Assembly: GCF_024609265.1 (NCBI RefSeq)
Contig: NZ_JANHMP010000003.1
Location: forward strand, 49,487-113,486
Source of the DNA: Geothrix campi
Lineage (GTDB): Bacteria > Acidobacteriota > Holophagae > Holophagales > Holophagaceae
Direction: 5' to 3'
Length of the DNA: 64,000 nt
The notes under the pieces are model-generated. The model was not told the DNA's origin. It worked only from the letters and a program-made list of their open reading frames with translations, and did no database searches. Below, in pieces: positions 7,924 through 17,247 of this stretch (its first letter is position 1; each line of letters opens with the position of its first letter). The translations under genes and the position numbers were made by a program.

Positions 7924-9306
7924 TTGACCAAAGTCGGTTTCATGTCCCTGGGCTGCCCCAAGAACCTGGTGGATTCGGAAGTCATGCTGGGCCATCTGCG
8001 GCTCAAGGGCTACCAGATCACCCCCGTGCTGGAGGAGGCCCAGGTGCTGGTGGTGAACACCTGTGGCTTCATCGACGCCGCCAAGCAGGAGAGCGTCGAG
8101 GCCATCCTCCAGGCCGCGTCCATGAAGAAGGAGGGCGCCTGCGAGAAGCTCATCGTGGCCGGCTGCCTGGTGGAACGCTACCGGGACGAGCTCATGACCG
8201 AGATGCCTGAGATCGATGCCTGCCTGGGCACCCGCGACATCGAACAGATCGCCGAGGTGATCGGCGCCGGCGCCGCCTTCGAGTTGAATCCCAATCCCGA
8301 CTACCTCTACACCGAGGCCAGCCCTCGGATGCTCACCACGCCCAAGGCCAGTGCCTACCTGAAGATCAGCGAGGGCTGCGACCACGCCTGTGCCTTCTGT
8401 GTGATCCCCCAGCTGCGCGGCAGCCAGCGCAGCCGCAGTGTCGAAAGCGTCGTCGCCGAGGCCCGGAACCTGGTGGCCCAGGGCGTGCTGGAGATCAGCC
8501 TGGTGGGCCAGGACACCACGGACTACGGCCGCGACTTCGGCGATCCCGACGCCCTGGAGAAGCTGGTGCGTGCCCTGGGCCAGGTCGAGGGCCTGCGGTG
8601 GTTCCGCATCCACTACGCCTACCCCAACCGCCTCACCGACGGCCTGCTTCACGCCATGGCCGAAACCCCCAACTGCGCGCGCTACCTGGACATGCCCCTC
8701 CAGCACGCGGATGCGGCCATCCTCAAGGCCATGGCCCGGGGCGGCAGCCGGGCTCAGTTCCTGAACCTGCTGGAGAAGGTCCGCCACATCGTGCCGGGCA
8801 TCGCCATCCGCTCGAACTTCATCGTGGGCTTCCCTGGCGAGGACGAGGCCGCCTTCGAGGAGCTGAAGGCCTTCGTGCAGGAGGCCCGCTTCGACCACGT
8901 GGGCGTCTTCACCTACAGCCCCGAGGAGGGCACCACGGCCTTCGACCTGGGCGATCCTGTTCTCAAGCGCACCAAGGAGACCCGGAAGCGCCGCCTCCTG
9001 GAGCTGCAGCAGAAGATCGCCCGGGAGAAGAACCAGGAGAAGGTGGGCCAGGTCATCGACGTGCTTGTGGAAGGCGCCCACGAGGAGACGGACCTGCTCG
9101 TCAAGGGCCGCCACCAGGGCCAGGCCCCGGAGATTGACGGCAACGTGCTCCTGGTGGATGGCGCCCCCCAGGTGAACACCATCCAGCGGGTGCGCATCGT
9201 GAAAGCCCACGCCTACGACCTCATCGGCGAGGTCGAAGAGGGCGGCCTGGAGGCCAGTACCACCGCTTATGAAGCGGCCTTCAGGTCGAAGCGTTCAGCC
9301 CCCTGA
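7924..9306 (+). CDS. rimO: Ribosomal protein uS12 methylthiotransferase RimO
   Basis: Radical-SAM enzyme that adds a methylthio group to the aspartate of ribosomal protein S12. The N-terminal UPF0004 domain has cluster cysteines C11, C47 and C81. The radical SAM motif is CDHACAFC (C152, C156, C159), followed by RimO's typical IPQLRGSQRSR; a C-terminal TRAM region follows. Length (460) is normal. The best start is the TTG with GGAG five bases upstream, giving MTKVGFMSLGCPKN. The 3' end overlaps the convergent CPBP gene by 26 bp. Confidence 0.95.
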   Translation: MTKVGFMSLGCPKNLVDSEVMLGHLRLKGYQITPVLEEAQVLVVNTCGFIDAAKQESVEAILQAASMKKEGACEKLIVAGCLVERYRDELMTEMPEIDACLGTRDIEQIAEVIGAGAAFELNPNPDYLYTEASPRMLTTPKASAYLKISEGCDHACAFCVIPQLRGSQRSRSVESVVAEARNLVAQGVLEISLVGQDTTDYGRDFGDPDALEKLVRALGQVEGLRWFRIHYAYPNRLTDGLLHAMAETPNCARYLDMPLQHADAAILKAMARGGSRAQFLNLLEKVRHIVPGIAIRSNFIVGFPGEDEAAFEELKAFVQEARFDHVGVFTYSPEEGTTAFDLGDPVLKRTKETRKRRLLELQQKIAREKNQEKVGQVIDVLVEGAHEETDLLVKGRHQGQAPEIDGNVLLVDGAPQVNTIQRVRIVKAHAYDLIGEVEEGGLEASTTAYEAAFRSKRSAP

Positions 9307-10099
9307 TCCGTCCGCGAACCTGCGGCGACCATAGGATGGCGAGGCCGGCGAGGCCCGCGGCCCCCACCAGCAGGATGGCCGTCCAGGATCCTTTGGCCGG
9401 GTCGAAGGAGGGCATCGGATTCAGCCGACCCAGGACAAGGGCCGCTCCGTTGTTGGTGAAATGTCCCAGGAAGGCTGGCCACAGGGAACCGGTGCGCAGC
9501 ACCAGCCAACCCAGGAGAAGCCCAATGACGAAGGTTCCGGGGAGCTTGACCCAGCTGCCATGCGCCAGGGCGAACACCAAGGCGGTGAGCAGGAGGGCCC
9601 GTCGTTCTCCGCCGAGTTCGCGGATCCGCGCCAAGCCGTAACCCCGGAAGAGAACTTCCTCCGCGATGGGGGCACCAAGCACCACTCCCAGCACCCCCAC
9701 CGAAGCCAGTGGATCTCGGAAGCTGGGCAAGCCCACCGTGCGGTCGATGGCCCAGGTCCAGGCCATCACGACCGGCAGGAGAGCCAGGACACCAAGGACC
9801 GTCCACGCCAGGACACCCGGGCCCACCGGAGCCAGGGGCAGGGCCCTGCGCCAGTGCTCCCCCCAGGCGGATTTCGCCACCCAGAGGACCCCGGGAACCA
9901 CCGTCAGCATGGCCAGAAATCCGAGCAAGAACCCAAGGTGCGCGTGGGACTTGCTGGCAATGCCGGAAGCGATGACCAGCGGGAGGGGGAATAAATTGAG
10001 CCAGACGAACAGGCCCAGGGCTGCGCCCACGCCAGCGAAGGCCCGGTTGACACGGTCGGTCCCAGGTCCCGGGACAGCAGCTTCCTCTGCTTCTGGCAT
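9281..10099 (-). CDS. CPBP family intramembrane glutamic protease
   Basis: A 272-residue polytopic membrane protein of the CPBP/Abi (Rce1-like) family. The catalytic motifs are EEVLFR (E147, E148, R152), H180 in FALAHGS and H213 in GHFTNN. About seven hydrophobic segments are visible. The substrate is unknown; relatives process prenylated or membrane proteins, or confer bacteriocin self-immunity. The start was chosen at the ATG with GAGGA seven bases upstream rather than an ATG 13 codons earlier. It overlaps the end of rimO tail to tail. Confidence 0.85.
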   Translation of the reverse strand: MPEAEEAAVPGPGTDRVNRAFAGVGAALGLFVWLNLFPLPLVIASGIASKSHAHLGFLLGFLAMLTVVPGVLWVAKSAWGEHWRRALPLAPVGPGVLAWTVLGVLALLPVVMAWTWAIDRTVGLPSFRDPLASVGVLGVVLGAPIAEEVLFRGYGLARIRELGGERRALLLTALVFALAHGSWVKLPGTFVIGLLLGWLVLRTGSLWPAFLGHFTNNGAALVLGRLNPMPSFDPAKGSWTAILLVGAAGLAGLAILWSPQVRGRIRGLNAST

Positions 10100-10256
10100 G
10101 TCGCATTCCTCGATTTGGGTTCCACCACTTGAACACATCGAACCTGGAAATAGCCAGGGCGAGGTCGACTAGCCCAGCCTGGCCCCGCTCGCACCTTCGG
10201 TGCGAACCCGGCTAACCTGGGGTGCACATCCCAACCCAGCCTCCAGAGGAGCTTTC

Positions 10257-10523
10257 ATGCGCCCAGCCGCCATCCTGGCCTGTCTGTTGCCGATCAGCCT
10301 CGCCATGCTCGCCGCCCTTCAGGCCACCCCGCTGACCGCCCAGGCCCCAGCCAAGGCCATCGGCCCCAAGCCCGACGATCCCCGAGCCAAGGATTGCAGG
10401 GCCATCGGTCCCAAGCCTGATGATCCCAAGGCGAAGGACCCCAAAGCCATCGGCCCCAAGCTGGACGATCCACGCGCCAAGGAAGCCAAGGGCGCGGCCA
10501 AGCAGGTTCCCGCCAAACGCTGA
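10257..10523 (+). CDS. Small exported protein with three 15-residue repeats
   Basis: 88 residues. A signal peptide (about 1-30, likely cut after AQA) is followed by three tandem 15-residue units of the form KAIGPKPDDPRAKDx at 33-47, 48-62 and 63-77, and a basic tail. The body is Pro/Asp/Lys-rich and probably disordered. AGAGGAG lies upstream of the ATG. I do not recognise the family and propose no function. A Cys in the first repeat is not conserved in the others. Confidence 0.7.
   Translation: MRPAAILACLLPISLAMLAALQATPLTAQAPAKAIGPKPDDPRAKDCRAIGPKPDDPKAKDPKAIGPKLDDPRAKEAKGAAKQVPAKR
10353..10487 (+). repeat. Three tandem 45-bp coding repeats
   Basis: Each unit encodes xAIGPKxDDPxAKxx. The DNA is also repetitive (gccatcggccccaag-type phrases recur), which suggests fairly recent duplication or slippage within the small exported protein gene. 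Confidence 0.85.
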
Positions 10524-10607
10524 GGGGCCGGCAACCAGCTGAAGAAAGCCTAAACGGACTCCGAAGGGCCTCGTAGGACTTCGAGAACCGTTCTCCGGGG
10601 ATCTTTC

Positions 10608-12785
10608 ATGCGCCATACGGCCTTGGCCTTGCTCTGCCTGCCCATCCTGGCCTCCCAGGCCCCCAACCCGCCCCACCTGGCCATTCCCCGTTTGGCCCAG
10701 GCACCCTCCATGACTCGGGACGCGGACCTCTCCACCTGGAAGGATGCCCAGGTCATCACCGAGTTCGGCATGATCATGCCGGATGACAAGGGCGAGAACC
10801 GCTGGCCCACCATCGTCCATGTGGGCTGGGGCCCCGATGCGCTCTACGTCGCCGTGGAGGCCAAGGACCCGGAGCCCTCGAAGATCCATGCCGCCCGCCA
10901 CATGCGTGACACCAACAACGGCGACTTCGACTTCGTGGGCGTGGACCTGGACCCCTCCGGCAAGGGCCAAAGCATTGCCCGCTTCTTCGTGACCCCTCTG
11001 GGCGGCCAGATCGACGAGATCATGACGGACAGCACGGGAGAAAACGCCTCCTACGACTGCCTTTGGGATTCCACGGGAGTGCTGACGCCGGATGGCTATG
11101 TCGTGAAGATGCGCATCCCCTACAGCAGCCTGCGCCGGCGACCTGGCGACTGGGCCCTGCGCATCCTGCGCATCATCCCGCGGGAGCGGCGCTACGGCAT
11201 CTCCTGGCCGCGCATGAGCAAGGACGTACAGTGCGACATCTGTCAGATGGCGCGGGTATCCGGGGCCCCGGTGGACAAGCCGGGCTCGCCCTTCCTGGTC
11301 ATCCCCTTCGCCACCTACACCCGTACCCAGTCGTTGGAGACCAACCCGGGTGCGCCCGTGGAATCGAAGGCCCGCCTGGGCATGGACGTCCGCTACGCCA
11401 CCACGGCCCTCACGTTCGAAGGCACCTACCGACCCGACTTCGCCACGGCGGACGCGGATGTGGACCCGCTCCAGATCAACAGCCGCTTCAAGGTGTTCTA
11501 CCCGGAGCGCCGGCCCTTCTTCCTGGAAGGCATGGACCTGCTTTCCCCCCCGGCGGCCCAGCGGCAGTTCTTCAGCCGCTCCATCCAGAGCCCGCTGTAC
11601 GGCCTCAAGGCCTCGGGGCAGGGCTCGCTGGCCAGCTGGACCCTCCTCCATGCCAAGGACGATGACGGCGGCCTGATGCTGAGCGCCAACGGCGCCCAGG
11701 GCGTCGAGGGGTTGCCCACCCAGGACACGGCGGCCGCGCTGCGCCTCCAATTGGACGGGCGGGGCTCAGGCCTCTCCTTCCTCGGCACGGACAAGCGCCT
11801 CCAGGGCGGGCCGGACACCACCGGAGGTCAGAGCGGGGGCCTCTACCTGGATCAGTACCTGGGTTCGGAATTCCACTTCATCGGCAGTGTCATGAGCGCC
11901 ACCTCGCACCTGCCCCAGGTCGACGGCAGCCTGCTCTCGCAGCGCGGGACCTCGACCTCCGCCGAGCTGGACTGGAACACGCGCCACTGGTTCGGCTCGG
12001 CCGTCAGCCAGACCACGAGCCCCGGCCTGGTGCTGGTGTCGGGCTTCACCGATCTCCGGGGTTACCGCCAGCAGAATGGAACCTTCGGATGGCAGGGCAA
12101 CTGGAACGGGGGACGGTTCTCCCAGGCGAACACCTACCTGCGCGTCCGCCGCCTGGTGTGGTGGGATGGCAATCCCTTCGACCGCGCCGTGGGCCTGAGC
12201 AGCTACGTGGAGACCGCCAACCGCTGGGCATGGAGCCTGGACTGGGATATCGCCGGACGGACCTGGGCCAACGATGAGGTGACCTCGAACGCCACCCGCA
12301 ACATCAACATGGCACTGAGCTGGAAGAAACTCATCTGGGCCCAGATGCTGGTGCGGGCCACGACCGGACGCACCATCGACCTGGCCTCTGGTGCCCCGGC
12401 GAACATCCGCACCACCAGCTTCAGTTCCCACGGTGCGGTCGGAGACGTGTCCTATGACCTTTCCGCCCAGAAAACCGAACTGAATCGCGAGTCCGACGAT
12501 CTCCGGCTCGTGCGGGCCCGGAAGCTTGCCACCACGGCCACCTACCAGATGCCCCACGCCTTCTATCTGAAGGCCCAGGCCTTCGTGGTGCGGTACGACG
12601 GCTCCGAGATCGATGGGGTGGACAAGTTCCTCAAGGCCTTCGTGGGCTGGCAGCCTAACGCCTTCACCAACGCCTACCTGGGCTGGTCGGGCCAGCGGCG
12701 GCAAGATCCCACGGCGGTGATCCCCTCCGAGCGCATGGTGGAGCGGGGCCTCTTCGCGAAGTTGGCTTACGCCATGCAGTTCTGA
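10608..12785 (+). CDS. Exported DUF5916-type protein: CBM9-like domain plus beta-barrel
   Basis: A 725-residue protein with a signal peptide (about 1-18). The N-terminal region to about residue 220 resembles the carbohydrate-binding family 9-like fold that opens DUF5916 proteins. The remaining ~500 residues have alternating hydrophobic and polar strands, and the chain ends in Phe (AYAMQF), as many outer-membrane beta-barrels do. The block VFYPERRPFFLEG is characteristic of DUF5916. Such proteins occur in diderms next to peptidases and transporters, but their role is not established. It ends 25 bp before the ABC transporter genes. Confidence 0.8.
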   Translation: MRHTALALLCLPILASQAPNPPHLAIPRLAQAPSMTRDADLSTWKDAQVITEFGMIMPDDKGENRWPTIVHVGWGPDALYVAVEAKDPEPSKIHAARHMRDTNNGDFDFVGVDLDPSGKGQSIARFFVTPLGGQIDEIMTDSTGENASYDCLWDSTGVLTPDGYVVKMRIPYSSLRRRPGDWALRILRIIPRERRYGISWPRMSKDVQCDICQMARVSGAPVDKPGSPFLVIPFATYTRTQSLETNPGAPVESKARLGMDVRYATTALTFEGTYRPDFATADADVDPLQINSRFKVFYPERRPFFLEGMDLLSPPAAQRQFFSRSIQSPLYGLKASGQGSLASWTLLHAKDDDGGLMLSANGAQGVEGLPTQDTAAALRLQLDGRGSGLSFLGTDKRLQGGPDTTGGQSGGLYLDQYLGSEFHFIGSVMSATSHLPQVDGSLLSQRGTSTSAELDWNTRHWFGSAVSQTTSPGLVLVSGFTDLRGYRQQNGTFGWQGNWNGGRFSQANTYLRVRRLVWWDGNPFDRAVGLSSYVETANRWAWSLDWDIAGRTWANDEVTSNATRNINMALSWKKLIWAQMLVRATTGRTIDLASGAPANIRTTSFSSHGAVGDVSYDLSAQKTELNRESDDLRLVRARKLATTATYQMPHAFYLKAQAFVVRYDGSEIDGVDKFLKAFVGWQPNAFTNAYLGWSGQRRQDPTAVIPSERMVERGLFAKLAYAMQF

Positions 12786-12798
12786 GGCGGAGGACCGT

Positions 12799-12804
12799 TA
12801 CACT
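12799..12804 (+). promoter_or_regulatory. Candidate -10 box (TACACT) giving a leaderless ABC transcript
   Basis: TACACT is followed by GGTCCG and then the ATG. No Shine-Dalgarno lies within 15 nt of the start. The same TGGTCCG-to-ATG arrangement occurs upstream of the proC leader peptide. No good -35 is seen. Confidence 0.4.
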
Positions 12805-12810
12805 GGTCCG

Positions 12811-13485
12811 ATGCTGCAATTCCGCAACCTGACCCGCGCCTACGAGCTTGGCGGCGAACGTGCCGGCGTGTTCGGCGTGTCGCTGGAGGTGCCGAATGGC
12901 TGCCTGGCCGTGCTGGCTGGCCCGAGCGGCAGCGGCAAGACGACCTTGCTCCAGCTCGCGGGACTGCTGGATCAGCCCGATGAGGGCGTCGTCCTTCTGG
13001 ACGGACAGGAAGTGTCCAGCCTGTCTGAGCGGGAGCGCTGCAACCTGCGGCTGCGGCACCTGGGCTTCGTGTTCCAGGCCTTCAATCTGGTGCCCGTGCT
13101 GTCTGCCCTGGAGAACGTGATGCTGCCCCTGCAACTCCAAGGCCTGGCCGAGGACGAAGCCCGCAGCCGCGCCGAGCGGGTACTGGATCGCGTAGGCCTC
13201 GCGGACCGCCTGCACCACCGGCCGGGGCAGCTGAGCGGCGGACAGCAGCAGCGCGCCGCCATCGCCCGCGCCTTGGCGCCGGACCCTCTGCTGGTGCTGG
13301 CTGACGAACCCACCGCCAGCCTCGACCATGCCCATGGCGGGCCACTCATGGACCTCATGGCCGAGCTGGCCGCCGAGCGCGGTGCCACCTTCCTCGTGGC
13401 CAGCCACGACCCCGCCGTCATCGCCCGGGCCAACCACGTCTTCCGGCTGGCCGACGGGAAGCTCATCGAGGAGGAGCACCTGTGA
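12811..13485 (+). CDS. ABC transporter ATP-binding protein (LolD/MacB type)
   Basis: A 224-residue ATPase with Walker A GPSGSGKT (37-44), Q-loop FVFQAFNLVP, signature LSGGQQQR (141-148), Walker B LVLADE (D165, E166) and H-loop H199. The FNLVP and LSGGQQQR wording is typical of the LolD/MacB/FtsE group, which drives lipoprotein release or mechanotransmission rather than classical import. It overlaps the permease gene by 4 bp (GTGA), so the two are translationally coupled. Confidence 0.92.
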   Translation: MLQFRNLTRAYELGGERAGVFGVSLEVPNGCLAVLAGPSGSGKTTLLQLAGLLDQPDEGVVLLDGQEVSSLSERERCNLRLRHLGFVFQAFNLVPVLSALENVMLPLQLQGLAEDEARSRAERVLDRVGLADRLHHRPGQLSGGQQQRAAIARALAPDPLLVLADEPTASLDHAHGGPLMDLMAELAAERGATFLVASHDPAVIARANHVFRLADGKLIEEEHL

Positions 13486-14726
13486 TCCTCCCGCGCCTGG
13501 CCCTCCGCAACCTGCTACGCCAGCGGCGCCGCACGGCCCTCACCCTGATGGTGGTGGTGGCGGGCTTCCTGGCCCTCGCCCTGGCCGGGGGCTTCATGGC
13601 CCAGACCTTCCAGGGCCTCTCGGATTCGGCCATCCGCGGCGGCCTAGGCCATCTCCAGGTGATGCCCCCCGGGGCCATGGAAGGCGATGAAGCCCAGAGC
13701 CTGGAGAAGGCCCTGCCCGACGGCGAAGCCCTGGCGGCGCGGCTCCGCCAAGATCCTGCTGTGGCGGAGGTGTTGCCCCGCACGCAGTTCATGGGGCTGC
13801 TCTCCAGCGGCGCGAGGAGTGTGGCCTTCCTGGGCACCGCCGTGGATCCCGTGCTCGAACCGCAGCACATGGCCTGCCTCGGCGCGCTGAAGGATGGCGC
13901 CAAGGCCCCGGGCGGCGCGGGTTCCCGCTGGCTGTCCGCGGATCCGGCGACCCGTGAGGTGATCCTCGGCGCGGGGCTGGCCCGCAGTTTGGGCGCCTCC
14001 GTGGGCAGCGCACTCACCCTCATGTCCACCACGCGGGATGGCGCCCTCAACGCGGTGGACGTGGAGGTGGTCGGCCTCCAGGACCTGGGCTTGAGGGAGC
14101 TGAACGACCGCCTCCTCACCGTGAGCCTGGCGACCGCGAACCAGTTGCTGGACGCAGGCCCGGCCCGATCACGGCTGTCCATCGTGCTGAAGCGGCCTCA
14201 GGAGACGGCCTCCGAGCTGGCGCGGATCCAGGCCCTCCTGCCGGAGACCTTGGTGAAGCCCTGGTTCGAGCTGGCCTCCTTCTACCGGCAGGTCAAGCTG
14301 CTGTACTACGCGATCTTTGGGTTCATGGGTCTGGTGCTCTTCCTGGTGGTGCTGCTGGCGACGGCCAACACGCTGCTGATGTCCGTCATGGAGCGCGTCC
14401 GCGAGTTCGGCGTCCTGCGGGCCATGGGGCTGCAGCCCGGCCAGCTGGTCTCGCTGCTCCAGTGGGAAGGCGCCTTCCTGGGCCTCCTGGGCAGCGCCCT
14501 GGGCCTGGTGGCGACGCTGCTGCTCCGCGCAGGCCTCAACGCCCTGCATATCCAGATGCCCGCCCCGCCCGGCACCAGCCACGGCTACGAACTAGACATC
14601 CACTTCGTGCCCGCGGTCTACGCCATCGTGGCTCTCGGCCTCCAGGCGACCCTCCAGCTGAGCGCCCTGTTCCCGGGCCTCAAGGCCGCGCGTCTGCGCA
14701 TCGTGGAGGCCCTGAGACATGTCTGA
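13482..14726 (+). CDS. ABC transporter permease (LolC/E or MacB-like)
   Basis: 414 residues with GTG start. One N-terminal transmembrane helix (about 20-40) is followed by a periplasmic MacB_PCD-like domain of about 200 residues and an FtsX-type domain with three helices near the C-terminus (about 270-295, 325-350 and 375-400). The stretch VRERVREFGVLRAMGL-type coupling helix is typical. With the upstream ATPase it forms a complete exporter of the LolCDE or MacB class. Lipoprotein sorting, peptide export or stress-induced envelope functions are all possible. Confidence 0.88.
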   Translation: MILPRLALRNLLRQRRRTALTLMVVVAGFLALALAGGFMAQTFQGLSDSAIRGGLGHLQVMPPGAMEGDEAQSLEKALPDGEALAARLRQDPAVAEVLPRTQFMGLLSSGARSVAFLGTAVDPVLEPQHMACLGALKDGAKAPGGAGSRWLSADPATREVILGAGLARSLGASVGSALTLMSTTRDGALNAVDVEVVGLQDLGLRELNDRLLTVSLATANQLLDAGPARSRLSIVLKRPQETASELARIQALLPETLVKPWFELASFYRQVKLLYYAIFGFMGLVLFLVVLLATANTLLMSVMERVREFGVLRAMGLQPGQLVSLLQWEGAFLGLLGSALGLVATLLLRAGLNALHIQMPAPPGTSHGYELDIHFVPAVYAIVALGLQATLQLSALFPGLKAARLRIVEALRHV

Positions 14727-14737
14727 GCCCCTCGGGT

Positions 14738-14770
14738 GACTTCGCAGGCTGCGGGGCAGCCTGCGAAGTC
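14738..14770 (+). terminator. Hairpin after the ABC operon
   Basis: A perfect 15-bp inverted repeat (GACTTCGCAGGCTGC and its complement) with a GGG loop, starting 12 bp after the permease stop. There is no T-run, so it may be a processing or stability element, or a terminator working with another factor. Confidence 0.55.
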
Positions 14771-14815
14771 GGGATCCGGGGAGGCTCAAAATCACGCCCG
14801 AGTGGGACGGTGCCT

Positions 14816-14821
14816 TACCAT
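14816..14821 (+). promoter_or_regulatory. Candidate -10 box (TACCAT) just before pgpA
   Basis: It lies 5 nt upstream of the pgpA ATG, which has no Shine-Dalgarno. This suggests a leaderless transcript like those inferred for other genes here. No -35 was recognised. Confidence 0.3.
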
Positions 14822-14826
14822 GAGTC

Positions 14827-15399
14827 ATGGATTCGATGACGCCTGACCAGGTCCGACAGAGAAAGGCACCTCGCCCCGCCTGGTGGCTCGCCACCGGCTT
14901 CGGCAGCGGCTACCTGAAACCCGCGCCGGGCACCTGGGGAAGCCTGGCCGGCCTGGCGGCCTGGCTCGTGCTGGTGTGGATCGTCCGGGGTTGGGCCCTC
15001 CCGTCCTGGGTCCTCTTGGCGGCCCCGCCGGCCCTCGCCCTGATGGCCGTCTGGGCCGCGGATGGCGTGGTGAAGGAATCCGGCCAGAAGGATCCCTCCT
15101 TCGTGGTGGTCGACGAATGGGCCGGCTTATGGATCGCCCTGACGCCCCTGCTGTTCACGGTCACCGTCCAGCCCCAGCCCTGGCTGCTCTGGACCGCCCG
15201 CCTGGTGGCGCCCTTCATGCTCTTCCGCCTCTTCGACATCTGGAAGCCCGGGGTCGTGGACCGCGCCCAGCGGCTGCCCGGCGGCTGGGGCGTGGTGATG
15301 GACGACGTGCTGGCCGGCCTTCTTGCCACCCTGATCGTCTGGCCTCTGGACCGCTGGCTGGGCGCGCAGTCGCTCCTGCACCCGGGCATGTGGCGCTAG
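14827..15399 (+). CDS. pgpA: Phosphatidylglycerophosphatase A
   Basis: Inner-membrane phosphatase that converts phosphatidylglycerol phosphate to phosphatidylglycerol. The 190-residue product carries PgpA landmarks: GSGYLKPAPGTWGSL near the N-terminus (about 26-40), VVDEWAGLW (about 94-102), the FRLFDIWKP block (about 132-141) and GGWGVVMDDVLAG (about 151-163). Several hydrophobic helices are visible. An ATG three codons downstream is an alternative start. It converges with the helicase gene, whose stop is only 6 bp away. Confidence 0.9.
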   Translation: MDSMTPDQVRQRKAPRPAWWLATGFGSGYLKPAPGTWGSLAGLAAWLVLVWIVRGWALPSWVLLAAPPALALMAVWAADGVVKESGQKDPSFVVVDEWAGLWIALTPLLFTVTVQPQPWLLWTARLVAPFMLFRLFDIWKPGVVDRAQRLPGGWGVVMDDVLAGLLATLIVWPLDRWLGAQSLLHPGMWR

Positions 15400-15405
15400 C
15401 AACCC

Positions 15406-17151
15406 TCAGCCGGCGGTTTCTTCCCGCAGCTTCTTCCACACGGCGGGCTCGCTGAGGCGGCCGGTCTCGTCGAAGTGGCGGCTCTCGATGAGGTAGCGGT
15501 AGCCCTGCTCGGTGAGGAACAACTGCCGGTTGCGGGCGAACTCCTGCTCGGTGGTGTCACGGCTGATGAGCGAGTAGAAGTAGCTCACGTTCCGCTCGCC
15601 CTTGGGGCGCAGGATGCGGCCCAGGCGCTGGGCCTCCTCCTGCCTGGAGCCGAAGGTTCCGCTCACCTGGATGGCCACGGACGCGTCCGGCAGGTCGATG
15701 GCGAAGTTGGCCACCTTGCTCACGATGAGCACCCGCAGCTGGCCCTCCCGGAACTGCCGGAAGAGCGTCTCGCGCTCCTTCTCGGGCGTCTGGCCGGTGA
15801 GCACGGGCGCGCCCAGCCGCTCGCCGATGATGCGGAGCTGCTCGAGGTACTGGCCGATGATGAGGATGTTGTCGGTCGGATGGCCTGCCAACAGCTCGTC
15901 CATCACGGCCATCTTCAGGCTGTTCTCGGAGGCGATGCGGAAGCGCTGGCGCTGGTCGGCCACGGCGTATTCCATGCGCTCGTCCGTGGGCAGGGGGACG
16001 CGGATCTCCAGGCAGTGAGCCGTGGCGATGAAGCCGTCCTTCTCCAGCATCTTCCAGGGCACGTCCACCCGCTTGGGGCCGATGAGGCTGAAGACGTCCT
16101 CCTCCTTGCCATCCTCGCGCACCAGCGTGGCCGTGAGGCCCAGGCGCCGCTTGGCCTGGAGCTCCGCCACCGCCCGGAACACCGGCGCGGGCAGCATGTG
16201 CACCTCGTCATAGATCACCAGGCCCCAGTTGGCGGCCTCGAAGAGCTTGAAGTGTTCGAAGGGCCCCGTCTTGCTCTTGCGATAGGTGAGGATCTGGTAG
16301 GTGGCGATGGTGACGGGCTTGATCTCCTTGGTGTCGCCCGTGTAGAGGCCCACCTGGTCTTCCGTGAGTGTCGTCTTGTCCAGCAGCTCCTGCTTCCATT
16401 GCTTCACGGCCGTGCCGTTGGTGGTGAGCACCAGCGTGTGGGTCTGCAGGGTGCCCATGCAGCCGATGCCGATGACGGTCTTGCCGGCTCCGCAAGGCAG
16501 GACCAGCACGCCGGCGCCACCGTCGGGCCCGCCGCCCGCATGGAAGACATCCACCGCCGCCTGCTGGTAGTGACGCAGGCCGAAGGGCTTGCCATTCTGC
16601 TTGGTGATGGGCGAAAGTTCGAAGGGCAGCGGATCGCCGGGCTTGTAGCCGGCCATGTCCTGCACGGGATGGCCCAGGCGGATGAGCTGCAGCTTCACCT
16701 CGCCGCGCATGCCGGTGTTCAGGTATATGCCCTTCTCATCGGGGTAGGGCTCGGCCAGCATCCCCTGCAGCGACTTCTGGTTCTCCAGCTCCCAGAAGAG
16801 GCCGCGATCGTCCATCTCCAGGGCCAGGCGATCGCCCTTGGCCACTAGGCGCAACTTGCCGTAGCGGGTGCCATGGTCCTCGATTTCCTGGAGCAGGTTC
16901 TGCGGTACGGGGTACTTGGACCAGGTATTCAGGGTCTCGATCATGTCCGCGCATGCGACGCCCGAGGCGGAGGCGTTCCAGAGGCTGAGCGGCGTGATGC
17001 GGTAGGTGTGGATGTGCTCGGGGCTCTTCACCAACTCTGCGAAGCGGGCCAGTTCGTCGCGCACCTGCTCGAACGCCGGGTTGGCCACCTCGAGCAGCAG
17101 CGTGCGGTCGCTCTGGACGATCAGCGGATTGTCGGGACGGAGGGCGATCAC
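15406..17151 (-). CDS. XPB/Ssl2-type superfamily 2 DNA helicase
   Basis: A 581-residue bacterial XPB homologue, an ATP-dependent 3'-5' DNA translocase. The N-terminal domain (about 1-125) resembles the helicase-associated domain of XPB, with ITPLSLWNA and PVPQNLLQEI blocks. Motor motifs follow: Walker A PCGAGKT (219-225), DEVH box (315-318), motif III LTAT (339-342) with the XPB-specific RED triplet directly after (345-347), and a C-terminal QRLGRILRPK motif VI. The likely start is GTG without a clear Shine-Dalgarno. In eukaryotes XPB opens DNA in repair and transcription; bacterial roles are poorly defined. Confidence 0.92.
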   Translation of the reverse strand: MIALRPDNPLIVQSDRTLLLEVANPAFEQVRDELARFAELVKSPEHIHTYRITPLSLWNASASGVACADMIETLNTWSKYPVPQNLLQEIEDHGTRYGKLRLVAKGDRLALEMDDRGLFWELENQKSLQGMLAEPYPDEKGIYLNTGMRGEVKLQLIRLGHPVQDMAGYKPGDPLPFELSPITKQNGKPFGLRHYQQAAVDVFHAGGGPDGGAGVLVLPCGAGKTVIGIGCMGTLQTHTLVLTTNGTAVKQWKQELLDKTTLTEDQVGLYTGDTKEIKPVTIATYQILTYRKSKTGPFEHFKLFEAANWGLVIYDEVHMLPAPVFRAVAELQAKRRLGLTATLVREDGKEEDVFSLIGPKRVDVPWKMLEKDGFIATAHCLEIRVPLPTDERMEYAVADQRQRFRIASENSLKMAVMDELLAGHPTDNILIIGQYLEQLRIIGERLGAPVLTGQTPEKERETLFRQFREGQLRVLIVSKVANFAIDLPDASVAIQVSGTFGSRQEEAQRLGRILRPKGERNVSYFYSLISRDTTEQEFARNRQLFLTEQGYRYLIESRHFDETGRLSEPAVWKKLREETAG

Positions 17152-17247
17152 GGTGGCGGCAGACCCAAACCTTCAGCCTAGGGGCCAACGGCGGCAGGGT
17201 CAATGCGGGCCTCTGGCCAAAGGCCCGACCCTTGGTGCAAAAGCCAA

